This document shows, piece by piece, positions 7,459 through 16,081 of a DNA stretch of 39,418 nt. Origin of the DNA: an uncultured Treponema sp. (lineage in GTDB: Bacteria; Spirochaetota; Spirochaetia; Treponematales; Treponemataceae); NCBI RefSeq assembly GCF_946187725.1, contig NZ_CAMHSK010000024.1, positions 1-39,418 on the forward strand, written 5' to 3'. The position numbers and the translations under genes are program-made. The stretch's first letter is position 1. Each line of letters starts with the position of its first letter. The notes under the pieces were generated by a model. It worked only from the letters and a program-made list of their open reading frames with translations, was not told the DNA's origin and made no database searches.

Positions 7459-7656
7459 GTGAAATCCTGTCGTGATGCACTTTTTGCGGTCGGCTCCGAA
7501 ATAATAAAATTATCTTAAAATAAAATTATTTTCTCGTTAAAAAAGCAAGTAAAGATTCATACTATTGTTATAGAAACTTGTGTTTTTTCTCATAACTGTT
7601 TTTTTAAATGCACCGTATACTAGAATAAACAAAAAGTTTTTTTTCAGGAGAGAGCC
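7459..7656 (+). promoter_or_regulatory. Upstream region of the neopullulanase gene with a candidate operator
   Basis: This 198-nt gap is strongly AT-rich. It holds ATAAAATTATCTTAAAA at 7504-7520, followed at 7520-7529 by a second ATAAAATTAT, giving a direct repeat with a 16-nt period. A copy of the 17-mer with one change is found before the AraC gene (9527-9543). A possible -10 box TATACT is at 7616-7621 without a convincing -35 partner. The neopullulanase Shine-Dalgarno AGGAG lies just before 7657. No terminator for the LytM gene is obvious. Confidence 0.4.
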
Positions 7657-9450
7657 ATGGATACAGGAGCAATCAAGCATTATTCTTACGATAAATTCTG
7701 CTATCCTCTTAACAAGGATGAACTTCAAATCAGCATTCAGACGGGAACAGACATTACCTCAGTCTATTTGATTTACGGGGATCCTTTTCAGGCAGAAAAT
7801 GTTGAGGGCGAATGGAAATGGAAATCCACAAGACTTCAGATTGAATCATTCCGTCGCCTTCCAAACGCATTATTATGGTCAGTAACTGTCAAACCTGAAT
7901 TCAAGCGCTGCAAATACTATTTTGAGCTTCACAGTGCAGAAGAAAAAAAACTTTTCTTTGAAGACGGATTCTATTCCGCCGGTCAGACTGATTTGCAAAA
8001 AGAATCAAGTCCTTTCATTTTTCCATGGATGAATGAGGCCGACATCGTTACTCCACCAAAGTGGGCAGAAGAAACTGTCTGGTATCAGATTTTTCCTTCA
8101 AGATTCTGTCGTGCAGCCAATTCCCCTGCTCTCCCGGATTTAGTTCCATGGGCTCCTTCTACACAGGCAGTCCGAAACGAAGAAAAATATGGCGGAAACC
8201 TTGCCGGCATCATAGAAAAGCTTGATTACCTTGAAAATCTCGGAATCAATGGCCTTTATTTAAATCCACTCAATCTGTCACGCTCTCAGCATAAATATGA
8301 TACAACTGATTACCTGACGATTGACCCTGAATTCGGTGATGCAGAAACCCTTACCGCTCTAGTCAAAGAAGCACATAATCACGGCATGAAGGTAATGCTC
8401 GACGGCGTTTTCAATCACTCAGGCTGGGATTTTTTTGCATGGCAGGATGTCGTAAAAAATCGAGAAAATTCAAAATATGCATCATGGTACATGATTAACG
8501 ATTTCAATTTTAAGCCAGAGCCATGTGATAATGCAGCAAAAGGATTCTTCTACGCATTCGCATTCTCTGACCAGATGCCAAAACTGAACACAAACAATCC
8601 CGAAGTTCAGGAATATCTCATTTCAATCTGCGAAACTTGGATAAAACGATACGATATTGATGCACTGCGCCTCGATGTTGCAAATGAACTTTCACACAAC
8701 TTCTGCCGCGAACTTCGAAAAAGGCTGCAAGCCCTAAAGCCGGATTTTTTCATTGTCGGAGAAATCTGGAACAATTCACAGCCATGGCTTCGTGGTGCTG
8801 AATTTGATTCGGTCATCAATTATCCGCTCAGATCTGCAATCTATCGTTTTGCAGCACATCAGGAAAAGGATGTCCGTTTCCTTGAAGAAGAACTGAACAA
8901 ATGCCTCACTCAATATACACGCCAGACAGAACGAGTTCTCATCAATCAGATGGACAGCCATGACACAATCAGGCTTATTACGAGAAGCGGCGGAAACAAG
9001 GATTCAACTTTGCTCCAATTCTCTCTGATTCTCACACTGCCGGGAGCCGCATGTATGTACTACGGTACAGAACTTCTTCTTCCGGGCGGCGAAGATCCGG
9101 ATTGTAGACGATGTATGCCTTGGAAAGAACTCGAAGAAGGCAAATTTGATGATGAACTCAATTTCATGCGGACACTCGTACATATCAGACGAAATCATGC
9201 AGCTCTCAGAAGTGATTCTTTCTCATTCCATTATGTTCCAAGCGATTTAAATGGAAAGCACCGTGTTGTAATCATGCAGAGATTTGATGAAAAATCAGGT
9301 GAAACAATCGACTGCTTCTTCAATTTCGGAAGGTTCCCATTCCCGCTCAAAGGAGATTTTTCCATCAAAAACGGCGAAATACTCCTTTCACGGAATCTTG
9401 AGGACAATACAAATTTACTGCCGGGCGGTTTCTTGCTCATAAAAAGATAA
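7657..9450 (+). CDS. nplT: Cytoplasmic neopullulanase/maltogenic amylase-type glycoside hydrolase (GH13)
   Basis: There is no signal peptide, so this 597-residue enzyme should act in the cytoplasm on imported maltodextrins. Residues 1-125 look like the CBM34-type N-terminal domain of cyclomaltodextrinases and neopullulanases. The GH13 barrel follows: YQIFPSRF near 145, LDGVFNHSG near 250, the nucleophile Asp340 in LRLDVANE, the acid/base Glu369 in VGEIWN, and Asp436 in MDSHDT. The C-terminal part is a short beta domain ending GGFLLIKR. The VANE sequence after the nucleophile is typical of the neopullulanase subfamily, so products are probably maltose, panose or glucose. It precedes an AraC regulator and faces a maltodextrin transport operon, fitting a shared alpha-glucan pathway. 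Start chosen for its AGGAG; the gene has its own terminator. Confidence 0.93.
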   Translation: MDTGAIKHYSYDKFCYPLNKDELQISIQTGTDITSVYLIYGDPFQAENVEGEWKWKSTRLQIESFRRLPNALLWSVTVKPEFKRCKYYFELHSAEEKKLFFEDGFYSAGQTDLQKESSPFIFPWMNEADIVTPPKWAEETVWYQIFPSRFCRAANSPALPDLVPWAPSTQAVRNEEKYGGNLAGIIEKLDYLENLGINGLYLNPLNLSRSQHKYDTTDYLTIDPEFGDAETLTALVKEAHNHGMKVMLDGVFNHSGWDFFAWQDVVKNRENSKYASWYMINDFNFKPEPCDNAAKGFFYAFAFSDQMPKLNTNNPEVQEYLISICETWIKRYDIDALRLDVANELSHNFCRELRKRLQALKPDFFIVGEIWNNSQPWLRGAEFDSVINYPLRSAIYRFAAHQEKDVRFLEEELNKCLTQYTRQTERVLINQMDSHDTIRLITRSGGNKDSTLLQFSLILTLPGAACMYYGTELLLPGGEDPDCRRCMPWKELEEGKFDDELNFMRTLVHIRRNHAALRSDSFSFHYVPSDLNGKHRVVIMQRFDEKSGETIDCFFNFGRFPFPLKGDFSIKNGEILLSRNLEDNTNLLPGGFLLIKR

Positions 9451-9456
9451 AAATGT

Positions 9457-9501
9457 CTTGTCTGGAATCTCTTTTATCAAGATTTTCTAGACAGGCTTTT
9501 T
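9457..9501 (+). terminator. Intrinsic terminator after the neopullulanase gene
   Basis: Imperfect stem formed by CTTGTCTGGAATCT (9457-9470) and AGATTTTCTAGACAGG (9480-9495), followed by CTTTTT. It starts a few nucleotides after the stop codon and implies that the AraC gene uses its own promoter. Confidence 0.7.
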
Positions 9502-9526
9502 GACATTTCTAAAAATATTCTTATTC

Positions 9527-9577
9527 ATAAAATTATCATAAAAATTAGTTTGACTTTTTTTTTGCAAGAGTTATACT
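9527..9577 (+). promoter_or_regulatory. Promoter of the AraC gene with upstream operator copy
   Basis: TTGACT (9550-9555) and TATACT (9572-9577) are spaced by 16 nt, a strong sigma70-like promoter. The expected transcription start (about 9584) is directly before the ATG at 9585, and no Shine-Dalgarno is present. Just upstream at 9527-9543 is ATAAAATTATCATAAAA, one base different from the copy at 7504-7520, placed as expected for an activator or autoregulator site. Confidence 0.6.
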
Positions 9578-9584
9578 ATTTTTT

Positions 9585-10562
9585 ATGGCAGAAACACCTG
9601 TTGTAACTAAAAATCAAGCATACAAAGAGACTTTTCAAAGAGGAACAGTTGTGTTCCCGTTACAGTACAGCATGTGCAATACTGTAGATTCGCATTATGA
9701 CCTGCCCCTTCACTGGCATGATGAATTTGAGCTCATACATATTCTTTCAGGAACCTACAATATTTTTCTTGGGGATAAAGTCATTGAACTGAATAAAAAT
9801 GACCTCTGCCTTATTCCAGGGGATTTAATTCATGGTGATGCGCCAAATAAAGGCATGGCTCTTTATGAATCAGTAGTATTCGACATTGATTTTATCAGGC
9901 TTCACAGCTATAGTCCTGATTCATTTTTCAGCGATGTTCTAAACGGAAGCATAATCCTTGACAATTTCATTCCTGCCAGCAAAACAGAGCTATGCGATAT
10001 TGGCTGCAAATTTTTCAATATAATCAAACTTCATATCGATGATTACGATTTAATCACAGCAGGACTCCTTTTACTTTTCTTTGGAAATATGAAAAAGGAT
10101 CATCTCTATAGGAAAAAATCAATTCTTCAGTCAAGAACAAAAGACATACGGACTGACCAGATCAGCAAGGTGCTCAATCTCATACGAAAGAATTATGGTC
10201 AGGAACTTACACTCCAGCAGATGGCTGATTCTGTTGCCCTTTCCCCAAAATACTTTTGCCGTCTTTTCAAAGAAAATACAGGCCACACTCCAATTGAATA
10301 CTTAAACTGGTTCAGGGTAAACAGGGCATGTACTTTGCTAAGGGAAACATCAGAAAAGCTTTTGGACATTGCCCTTGAATGTGGCTTCAATGATTTCAGT
10401 TATTTCACAAAAATCTTCCGGCGCTACAAAGGAATGCCTCCTTCAAAATACAGAACTTTCGACCCTGCAAAAGCACAAGAAGTCGTCATCGATCCTGAAG
10501 CGATCTGGCTTGAACAGCATCCAGAAGAAGTAAAATCCGATGGAGATGACGAAACAGAATAA
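9585..10562 (+). CDS. AraC family transcriptional regulator with cupin sensor domain
   Basis: Residues 25-105 form a cupin-type AraC ligand-binding domain (LPLHWHDEFELIHILSGTYN, then LIPGDLIHGD). Residues 185-290 contain the two helix-turn-helix motifs of AraC/XylS proteins: LTLQQMADSVALSPKYFCRL for the first and DIALECGFNDFSYFTKIFRR for the second, followed by the usual KGMPPSKYR. The protein is 325 residues, normal for this architecture, with a short acidic tail. Its position between the neopullulanase gene and the convergent pullulanase-transporter operon makes control of alpha-glucan use the likely role, with maltose or a maltodextrin as the likely signal. A 17-nt motif shared upstream of this gene and the neopullulanase gene is a candidate binding site. 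Translation appears leaderless. Confidence 0.92.
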   Translation: MAETPVVTKNQAYKETFQRGTVVFPLQYSMCNTVDSHYDLPLHWHDEFELIHILSGTYNIFLGDKVIELNKNDLCLIPGDLIHGDAPNKGMALYESVVFDIDFIRLHSYSPDSFFSDVLNGSIILDNFIPASKTELCDIGCKFFNIIKLHIDDYDLITAGLLLLFFGNMKKDHLYRKKSILQSRTKDIRTDQISKVLNLIRKNYGQELTLQQMADSVALSPKYFCRLFKENTGHTPIEYLNWFRVNRACTLLRETSEKLLDIALECGFNDFSYFTKIFRRYKGMPPSKYRTFDPAKAQEVVIDPEAIWLEQHPEEVKSDGDDETE

Positions 10563-10594
10563 AATTCGACTTTAAGCTAAAAGTCATGACTTGC

Positions 10595-10661
10595 AAAAAA
10601 AATCCCGAATCAAAGCATCTTTGAAGAAACCTTCAGACTGCTCACGATTCGGGATTTTTTT
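10595..10661. terminator. Bidirectional intrinsic terminator between AraC gene and amylase gene
   Basis: A perfect 11-bp stem AATCCCGAATC/GATTCGGGATT (10601-10611 with 10646-10656) is flanked by A residues on the left and T residues on the right, so it works on both strands. The 34-nt interior can form a further AGCA/TGCT and TGAAG/CTTCA stem. It serves the convergent AraC gene (+) and the pullulanase-amylase operon (-). Confidence 0.9.
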
Positions 10662-10675
10662 AAGCTGAATATTTT

Positions 10676-12364
10676 TTATTGCCCGTCTGCAATGACCACC
10701 GTACTGTGTGCCGGTAAAGTCACTTCAATAACAGAATCCTGATTTTTGAATTCTGTATCTTCGCCATCAGAGAAGAATACAGGCTTGAAAGAAGCATATT
10801 CCTGCGGAACTTTCACAGTCACATCTTCTTTTGAAACATTTACCATTACAAAAGCTGTTTCATCATCAGATTTCATCTGCCATGACGAAACATAATCATT
10901 TCCTGTAGAAACAGCCTTAAATCGGCCTGCATAAAGAGCCGGATGAGCTGTCTTTACACGAATCAATCTCTTGTAATACTGTAAAAGCGATTCAGGATCT
11001 TTTACCTGCTCTGCAACTGGGACGGTCTTTAAATTATAGCGTGATTCAGACCATGTAGACTGAAGTTTGTCTTTCGGTTTACCAGAAGCAAGAGTTGTAT
11101 TCCAAATCATTGGGGTTCTCTTTGAAGGATCATCCGTTCCACTTCTCATACCAATTTCTTCACCATAGTACATGAAAGGAACACCTTCAGTAAGAATATA
11201 CAAACTTGCGGCAGCTTTGCACAAATCCTCATCACCACGCAGAAGTCCTGCAGCTCGCGGCTGATCATGGTTTGAAAGGAATGGAGCATCAAGATAATTT
11301 GGATTAGCCTGAGCAAGACGAGAATACTCCCCCTGAAGTCCGTTTGCAAAACTGTTGTTACCATCTTCACCGGCTTTGAGCATATCAACAATGCGTGTTC
11401 CCATGTCAAAATGGAAGTCAGAACCAAGCCCTGCAATAAACTGAGCACGAAGCGAGTTATTCTCCCAAACCTCACCTACATTATAGGTTCCAGGATTTAC
11501 GCTCGTATTGTAATCTACAATTTCTTTCCACCAATTAACAGCACTTTCAACTGATTTTGTTCCAGCAGGTGTTTTTGCACTGTTATAAACATGACCAGCA
11601 GCATCGTAACGGAAACCTGCAACGCCTTTATCAAGCCAGAATTTCATAACTTTCTTGAATTCTTCTCGAAGTTCTTTTGAATCAAGATTAAAATCTGGCA
11701 TGTGGTCGCCAAACAATCCTGCAAAATAATTTCCGGTGAATTTTTTGTCTTCATTCCAGACTTTATGCCCCCACATTTTCTGTTCAATGTTGTAACGCTT
11801 GTCATCAGCAGTTATCCATCGATACCATGAATGATGCGGGTCTGAAGGATCGCGTCCGTTCTGGAACCACTCGGTATATCTTGACGAATGATTACAAGTC
11901 ATATCGATAATTACAGAAATTCCTCGCTTATTACATTCCTGAAGAAGACGCTCAAAATCTTCCATAGTACCATAATCAGGATTAACTGCATAATAATCAT
12001 CGACATCGTATCCATGGTAAGACTGAGAAGGGAAAATCGGCAAAAGCCAGATTCCGGTAATTCCCAAGTCACTAGTGGTATTGTCATTGCCGTCATTTAA
12101 ATAATCAAGTTTCGCTGTGATTCCATTAAAATCACCGATGCCGTCACCATTGCTGTCAGCAAAAGCACGGACGAAAATGCTGTAGTAAACGCCTTCTCGT
12201 GCCCCCTTTGCATTTCTGACAACAGGAGCAAGAGTTCGTACGGCTTTTTCAGGAGAAATAGCCGCACTGTCAGCCCCGCTGCTACTCGCACACGAATAAA
12301 ATCCAACTGATAAAGTAGCGCAGAAGCCGGCAACGACAGCACGCAGAAGCATGCTTTTTTTCAT
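10676..12364 (-). CDS. Lipoprotein alpha-amylase (GH13)
   Basis: The N-terminus MKKSMLLRAVVAGFCATLSV followed by GFYSC is a lipoprotein signal with the lipidated Cys at 25, so the enzyme should be held on an envelope membrane outside the cytoplasm. The GH13 catalytic domain follows: YYSIFVRAFADSNGDGIGD near 60-78 with a calcium-binding-like DSNGDGIGD, IDMTCNHSS near 153, nucleophile Asp254 in GFRYDAAGH, acid/base Glu298 in VGEVWEN, and Asp367 in FLSNHDQPR. The protein is 562 residues and ends in a beta domain. It is the last gene of the operon pullulanase, binding protein, MalF, MalG, amylase; its ATG overlaps the MalG stop (TAATG), which implies translational coupling. Likely role: cutting starch-derived chains to sizes the importer accepts. 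A bidirectional terminator follows. Confidence 0.94.
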   Translation of the reverse strand: MKKSMLLRAVVAGFCATLSVGFYSCASSSGADSAAISPEKAVRTLAPVVRNAKGAREGVYYSIFVRAFADSNGDGIGDFNGITAKLDYLNDGNDNTTSDLGITGIWLLPIFPSQSYHGYDVDDYYAVNPDYGTMEDFERLLQECNKRGISVIIDMTCNHSSRYTEWFQNGRDPSDPHHSWYRWITADDKRYNIEQKMWGHKVWNEDKKFTGNYFAGLFGDHMPDFNLDSKELREEFKKVMKFWLDKGVAGFRYDAAGHVYNSAKTPAGTKSVESAVNWWKEIVDYNTSVNPGTYNVGEVWENNSLRAQFIAGLGSDFHFDMGTRIVDMLKAGEDGNNSFANGLQGEYSRLAQANPNYLDAPFLSNHDQPRAAGLLRGDEDLCKAAASLYILTEGVPFMYYGEEIGMRSGTDDPSKRTPMIWNTTLASGKPKDKLQSTWSESRYNLKTVPVAEQVKDPESLLQYYKRLIRVKTAHPALYAGRFKAVSTGNDYVSSWQMKSDDETAFVMVNVSKEDVTVKVPQEYASFKPVFFSDGEDTEFKNQDSVIEVTLPAHSTVVIADGQ

Positions 12365-13218
12365 TATTCCTTACCTCCAGTTCCAGCAAGAGACATAAGC
12401 AAAGATTTCTGTCCAAGCACGAAGAAAATAATAAACGGAATGGCAACCAAAATAGCACCTGCCGCAAACATTGTAAAGTTATCGTTTGAACGACCGTTAA
12501 TCATTTCATACAAACCAACAGCAAGAGTCTTTTTATCGTCACTTCGCAAAACAAGTTTCGGGAAAATGAAGTCCATCCAAGGACCAGTAAAACTTGTAAG
12601 TGCAAGGAAAATAATCTGTGGACGAGCTGTCGGAACAACAACCCGAATGAATGCCATGAAAGGAGTAGCACCATCGATATATGCAGCTTCAGCAATATCC
12701 TTTGAAACAGTATCAAAGTAACCTTTCATGAGCCATGCGTTATAAGGAATACTTCCCGTTGCATAGACAAGAACCAAGCCCCAGAGGGTATTGAGAGCGT
12801 TGATTTTCCACAAAAGAACATAAGTTGCAACCATACCAATGAAGCTCGGGAACATCTGCAAAACAAGCATTGATGCCATTACGGTCTTTTTAAATGGAAA
12901 CCAGAAGCGGGAGAAAATATAACCTGTAAAACTACATACAAAAACTGTAATTATAGTGTTCATGCAGGCAACTTTCAGTGTATTCAAATACCAGTGACCA
13001 TAATTAGTCTCTGTAAAAAGACGCTTAAACTGCTCAAGAGAAAAAGGTCGAGAGAACGGAATAGTACCAACAGCCGACAAAGAATTGTCAGCGATGAAAG
13101 AAGCACTTACAGTGAAAGCTACAGGGTAAAGGATAAGAATTACCTGTACAATCAAAATGAATTTGAGGAATGCGAGTGAAACACCGCTTCCGCTAAGCTT
13201 AAATTTACTACTAGCCAT
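12364..13218 (-). CDS. malG: Maltose/maltodextrin ABC transporter permease MalG
   Basis: The 284-residue inner-membrane protein has six hydrophobic segments, the size and layout of MalG-type permeases. The EAA loop that contacts the ATPase is at about residues 176-196 (IAEAAYIDGATPFMAFIRVV). It would pair with the MalF protein to form the import channel for maltodextrins delivered by the binding protein at 14805-16010. Start and stop overlap both neighbours by the TAATG arrangement (with malF at 13218 and with the amylase gene at 12364), so the three genes are translationally coupled. The ATPase partner (MalK/MsmK) is not in the window and is probably encoded elsewhere as a shared subunit. 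Confidence 0.95.
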   Translation of the reverse strand: MASSKFKLSGSGVSLAFLKFILIVQVILILYPVAFTVSASFIADNSLSAVGTIPFSRPFSLEQFKRLFTETNYGHWYLNTLKVACMNTIITVFVCSFTGYIFSRFWFPFKKTVMASMLVLQMFPSFIGMVATYVLLWKINALNTLWGLVLVYATGSIPYNAWLMKGYFDTVSKDIAEAAYIDGATPFMAFIRVVVPTARPQIIFLALTSFTGPWMDFIFPKLVLRSDDKKTLAVGLYEMINGRSNDNFTMFAAGAILVAIPFIIFFVLGQKSLLMSLAGTGGKE

Positions 13219-14723
13219 TATAACTCACCTTCCTTGAATGATTTAGTTCGCATGAAGTTATACAAACCGAACGGTACCAATACAATGAATACGAGGATTG
13301 AAAGAACCGACGCAATATTGTATTCGTTAGAGTTCATTGTAAGTTTGTAAATCCATGTAATCAAGTTATCTGTAGAACCAGCTTGTGTAGCGATACTCAA
13401 GTTCAAATCTCCTGTTTTGAGAGCTGGGCCACCGCCAGTCAAGAAGAAGATTGCACCGAAACTATTGATGTTTCCAGCAAACTGCATGATAAGAGTCGGT
13501 TTAAGCTGATACATAACCATTGGGAATGTGATTGATTTGAACTGAACCCATCGGCTTGCACCGTCAATTCCAGCAGCCTCGTACAGAGAATTTGAAATTG
13601 CAGTCATAGAACTTGTGATAAGAATCATCGAGTAAGGGAATCCAATCCAAATGTTGACCAAAATAAGAGTCACTTTTGCCATTCCAGGATCAGAAAGCCA
13701 CGGAACTGAAGAAAGACCAATTCGCTGAAGCATTACATTTATTGGACCCATTGTACCGTTAAGCAAGTTTGCCCAAACAAAGAGTGAAAGCATCTGCGGA
13801 ATAGCATAAGGCAAAATGAATACTGTTCGATACAAATGAGGAATTTTAATTCGTTTGTCCAAAAGGACTACAGAAAAGAAGAATCCAACGAAGAAACAGC
13901 TGAATGTTGCAAAGACGGCCCAAGTGAGCGTCCATCCGGCAACACGACCGAATGCACGAAGCCATTCACCTTTACCTGTTCCCGAAGAAGCAGAGAACAT
14001 AGTGTGGAAGTTCTCAAAGCCAACCCAGTCAACAAGATTGTTAGGCGGAATGTGATCCGGTGAGGAATAGTTCGTGAAAGCAACCAAAGCTGAGAACAAA
14101 AGCGGAACGACCGTGAAGAACGCCATCATTATGATAGCCGGTGTAATACCGATGATAGGGAAAGCATTCTGTGAAAGATCGTTGCGTGTCTGCTGCTTAG
14201 AAGGAAATTTATTTCTAGCAACAATCACCTCACCATCACGGCGGGCGCTAAAGATAGATGACACATAAGTAAAGATGAAAATAGCCAAGAAGATTACAAC
14301 AATAAGGCCATTAATCATCATAAAGATTGAGTGGTCCCGTTCAGCAACAGGAGTACCCGGTTCAGACGGATCACCAAGTGTGATAAGTCCCCGTAAACCA
14401 TCAATAATAGTATTATTACAGAACAGAAGATTTACAACATCTAGGAAAAAAAACAGCATACCGTTCAATGCACGCAAAAAGAAATTATTTCCTTCATAGT
14501 AAATTGCATCAAAAAGCTCTGCCGGTATATAAATATCTAAAAGACCAAGAATAATGTCAATGAGGACATAAGCCTCAAAAAGCATCAATAAAATACCACG
14601 AAAACGCTGCTTTAAAACTGCAAACTGCCCAAGCCCCATATAGCAACAGGAAGCACGCATCGCCTTCTGTGGCAGCTGGGGATCAATTACTGGGCTAGCA
14701 TTGTCCGTATTTGTAGTAGTCAT
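13218..14723 (-). CDS. malF: Maltose/maltodextrin ABC transporter permease MalF
   Basis: The 501-residue permease has a core of six membrane segments in the second half with the EAA loop at about residues 382-400 (EAAGIDGASRWVQFKSITFP). Residues 1-185 form an additional N-terminal part with several extra hydrophobic segments (around 42-64, 82-103 and 134-156). This is longer than the simplest MalF-like subunits, and its sequence does not obviously match the large periplasmic loop of the E. coli protein. The following PAIIMMAFFTVVPLLFSALVAF segment starts the conserved permease region. It lies between the binding protein gene, from which it is separated by a hairpin, and malG, with which it overlaps. 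Shine-Dalgarno AGGGAG supports the start. Confidence 0.94.
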   Translation of the reverse strand: MTTTNTDNASPVIDPQLPQKAMRASCCYMGLGQFAVLKQRFRGILLMLFEAYVLIDIILGLLDIYIPAELFDAIYYEGNNFFLRALNGMLFFFLDVVNLLFCNNTIIDGLRGLITLGDPSEPGTPVAERDHSIFMMINGLIVVIFLAIFIFTYVSSIFSARRDGEVIVARNKFPSKQQTRNDLSQNAFPIIGITPAIIMMAFFTVVPLLFSALVAFTNYSSPDHIPPNNLVDWVGFENFHTMFSASSGTGKGEWLRAFGRVAGWTLTWAVFATFSCFFVGFFFSVVLLDKRIKIPHLYRTVFILPYAIPQMLSLFVWANLLNGTMGPINVMLQRIGLSSVPWLSDPGMAKVTLILVNIWIGFPYSMILITSSMTAISNSLYEAAGIDGASRWVQFKSITFPMVMYQLKPTLIMQFAGNINSFGAIFFLTGGGPALKTGDLNLSIATQAGSTDNLITWIYKLTMNSNEYNIASVLSILVFIVLVPFGLYNFMRTKSFKEGEL

Positions 14724-14755
14724 GTATTCACTCCCTGCAAAATCATAATAAATAA

Positions 14756-14788
14756 TGTCAGGACATTGATTTTTTCAATGCCCTGACA
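14756..14788 (-). other. Intercistronic hairpin between malE and malF
   Basis: On the minus strand TGTCAGGGCATTG and CAATGTCCTGACA form a 13-position stem with a single internal G-T pair around an A-rich loop. It lies 16 nt after the malE stop and about 30 nt before the malF start. It is not followed by a clean T-run, so it is more likely a 3'-end stabiliser or partial terminator that raises binding-protein expression over the permeases, like the malE-malF repeats of enteric bacteria. Confidence 0.7.
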
Positions 14789-14804
14789 GTCTGATTAAGC
14801 TTTG

Positions 14805-16010
14805 TTATTTTGCACTATCCATTGCGGCAGCTGCACTGTTCAAGTCAGTTACAACATCATCGCCGTCCCAGATTCCTGAATAAGCAGAACCCATGGCAGA
14901 CCAATATGTGTTCATCTGCGGGATTGTTGGCATCGGAACTGCATAGTATGTCTGCTCAAGAATACCGTTGCTCAAAGGATCATTTGTTTTGATGTCTTTG
15001 CGTGGCGGAATCTGTTTTGTAAGATCGAAACGCTTCTCAAGATTTGCTTTCTGAGTAAGGAAGTCTGCAAATTCAGCAGCTTCTGTCGGGTGCTCAGTGT
15101 ATGCACTTACAAATGCAAGTCTAACACCAGAGAAAGAAGTAGCAGGTTTATCCTGTCCTGGGAATGCAGGAAGAGTTGCGATTCCGAAGTTCATCTTAAG
15201 GCGTGTAAGAGTCTCTGTCTTCCATGGACCAGTGATGAGCATTGCTGCCTTGCCCTGTGTAAATGAAGAATCACAGAAATCACCAGTCATATCTGCAGAA
15301 GGAACATCAAGAATCTGCTTACGAAGTCCCTGGAAATACTGGAGACCTTTAACTGCATTTTCGCTATTGATGTTATGCTGTCGGCGGTCATTTCCGTTTG
15401 GTCCGAAGAGCTGTGCACCGTAAGAACTCATGAACATATAGTCGTAGTATCCATCAGAAACCGGCCAAACGAGAGCGTATTTTCGCTCAGCGGCATTGTT
15501 GAATGTTTTTGCAAATTTGATTACATCATCCCATGTTTTTGGAGGATTAGGAATCAAATCCTTATTGTAGAAAAGTGCATATGTTTCGATACCGATTGGG
15601 TAACCATAAACTTTTCCATTGTACTGTGAAGCAACCTGAGCTGCATTTACAAACTGCCCGATGAAGTCTTTGTTCTCGTTCTCAAGAACATGACCACCGT
15701 TTACCAATGCACCAATATGGTCGTGTGGAGCAACGAATACATCTGCACCAACTCCAGCCGGTCCATCAAGCTCAATCTTTGCGCGAGCATCTGTTGATTC
15801 TACATGCTCGTACTCAATTTTTACATTTTTATGAGTTTTCATGAACTCTTTTGCAGCCCACTCAACATACTTGCGAGCAGAATCGTCAGATTCCCAAACT
15901 TTGAGAGTGACTTTTCCAGAAGACTTCTTAGAAGAAGTCTTTCGAGCCGCGAACATGTTGATCGGAGCCAACAATGCGAGTGCTGTAACTGCACATACCA
16001 ATTTTTTCAT
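14805..16010 (-). CDS. malE: Maltodextrin ABC transporter substrate-binding protein
   Basis: A Sec signal peptide (MKKLVCAVTALALLAPINMF, cleavage probably after AA) precedes a type 1 sugar-binding protein of about 380 residues. No lipobox Cys is present at the cleavage site, so it should be soluble in the periplasm. Recognisable family segments are LKVWESDD near 36, a GYPIGIETYALFYNKDL strand-hinge near 140-156, WDDVIKFAKTF, and MLITGPWKTETL near 255. The match to MalE/MalX proteins and the flanking pullulanase, MalF, MalG and amylase support maltodextrin as ligand. It has the strongest Shine-Dalgarno of the operon (AGGAGG, 6 nt) and its own promoter in the 71-nt gap after the pullulanase gene, consistent with high expression. 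Confidence 0.94.
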   Translation of the reverse strand: MKKLVCAVTALALLAPINMFAARKTSSKKSSGKVTLKVWESDDSARKYVEWAAKEFMKTHKNVKIEYEHVESTDARAKIELDGPAGVGADVFVAPHDHIGALVNGGHVLENENKDFIGQFVNAAQVASQYNGKVYGYPIGIETYALFYNKDLIPNPPKTWDDVIKFAKTFNNAAERKYALVWPVSDGYYDYMFMSSYGAQLFGPNGNDRRQHNINSENAVKGLQYFQGLRKQILDVPSADMTGDFCDSSFTQGKAAMLITGPWKTETLTRLKMNFGIATLPAFPGQDKPATSFSGVRLAFVSAYTEHPTEAAEFADFLTQKANLEKRFDLTKQIPPRKDIKTNDPLSNGILEQTYYAVPMPTIPQMNTYWSAMGSAYSGIWDGDDVVTDLNSAAAAMDSAK

Positions 16011-16043
16011 TTAAATCCTCCTATATATAAACGACGAAACGCC

Positions 16044-16072
16044 GCTATAAACCTTATAATTACCTTAATCAA
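16044..16072 (-). promoter_or_regulatory. Predicted internal promoter of malE
   Basis: On the minus strand TTGATT (16067-16072) and TATAGC (16044-16049) are 17 nt apart, giving a leader of about 27 nt before the malE ATG with AGGAGG. This would allow the transporter genes to be transcribed without the upstream pullulanase gene. Confidence 0.45.
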
Positions 16073-16081
16073 GTTTGGTTA

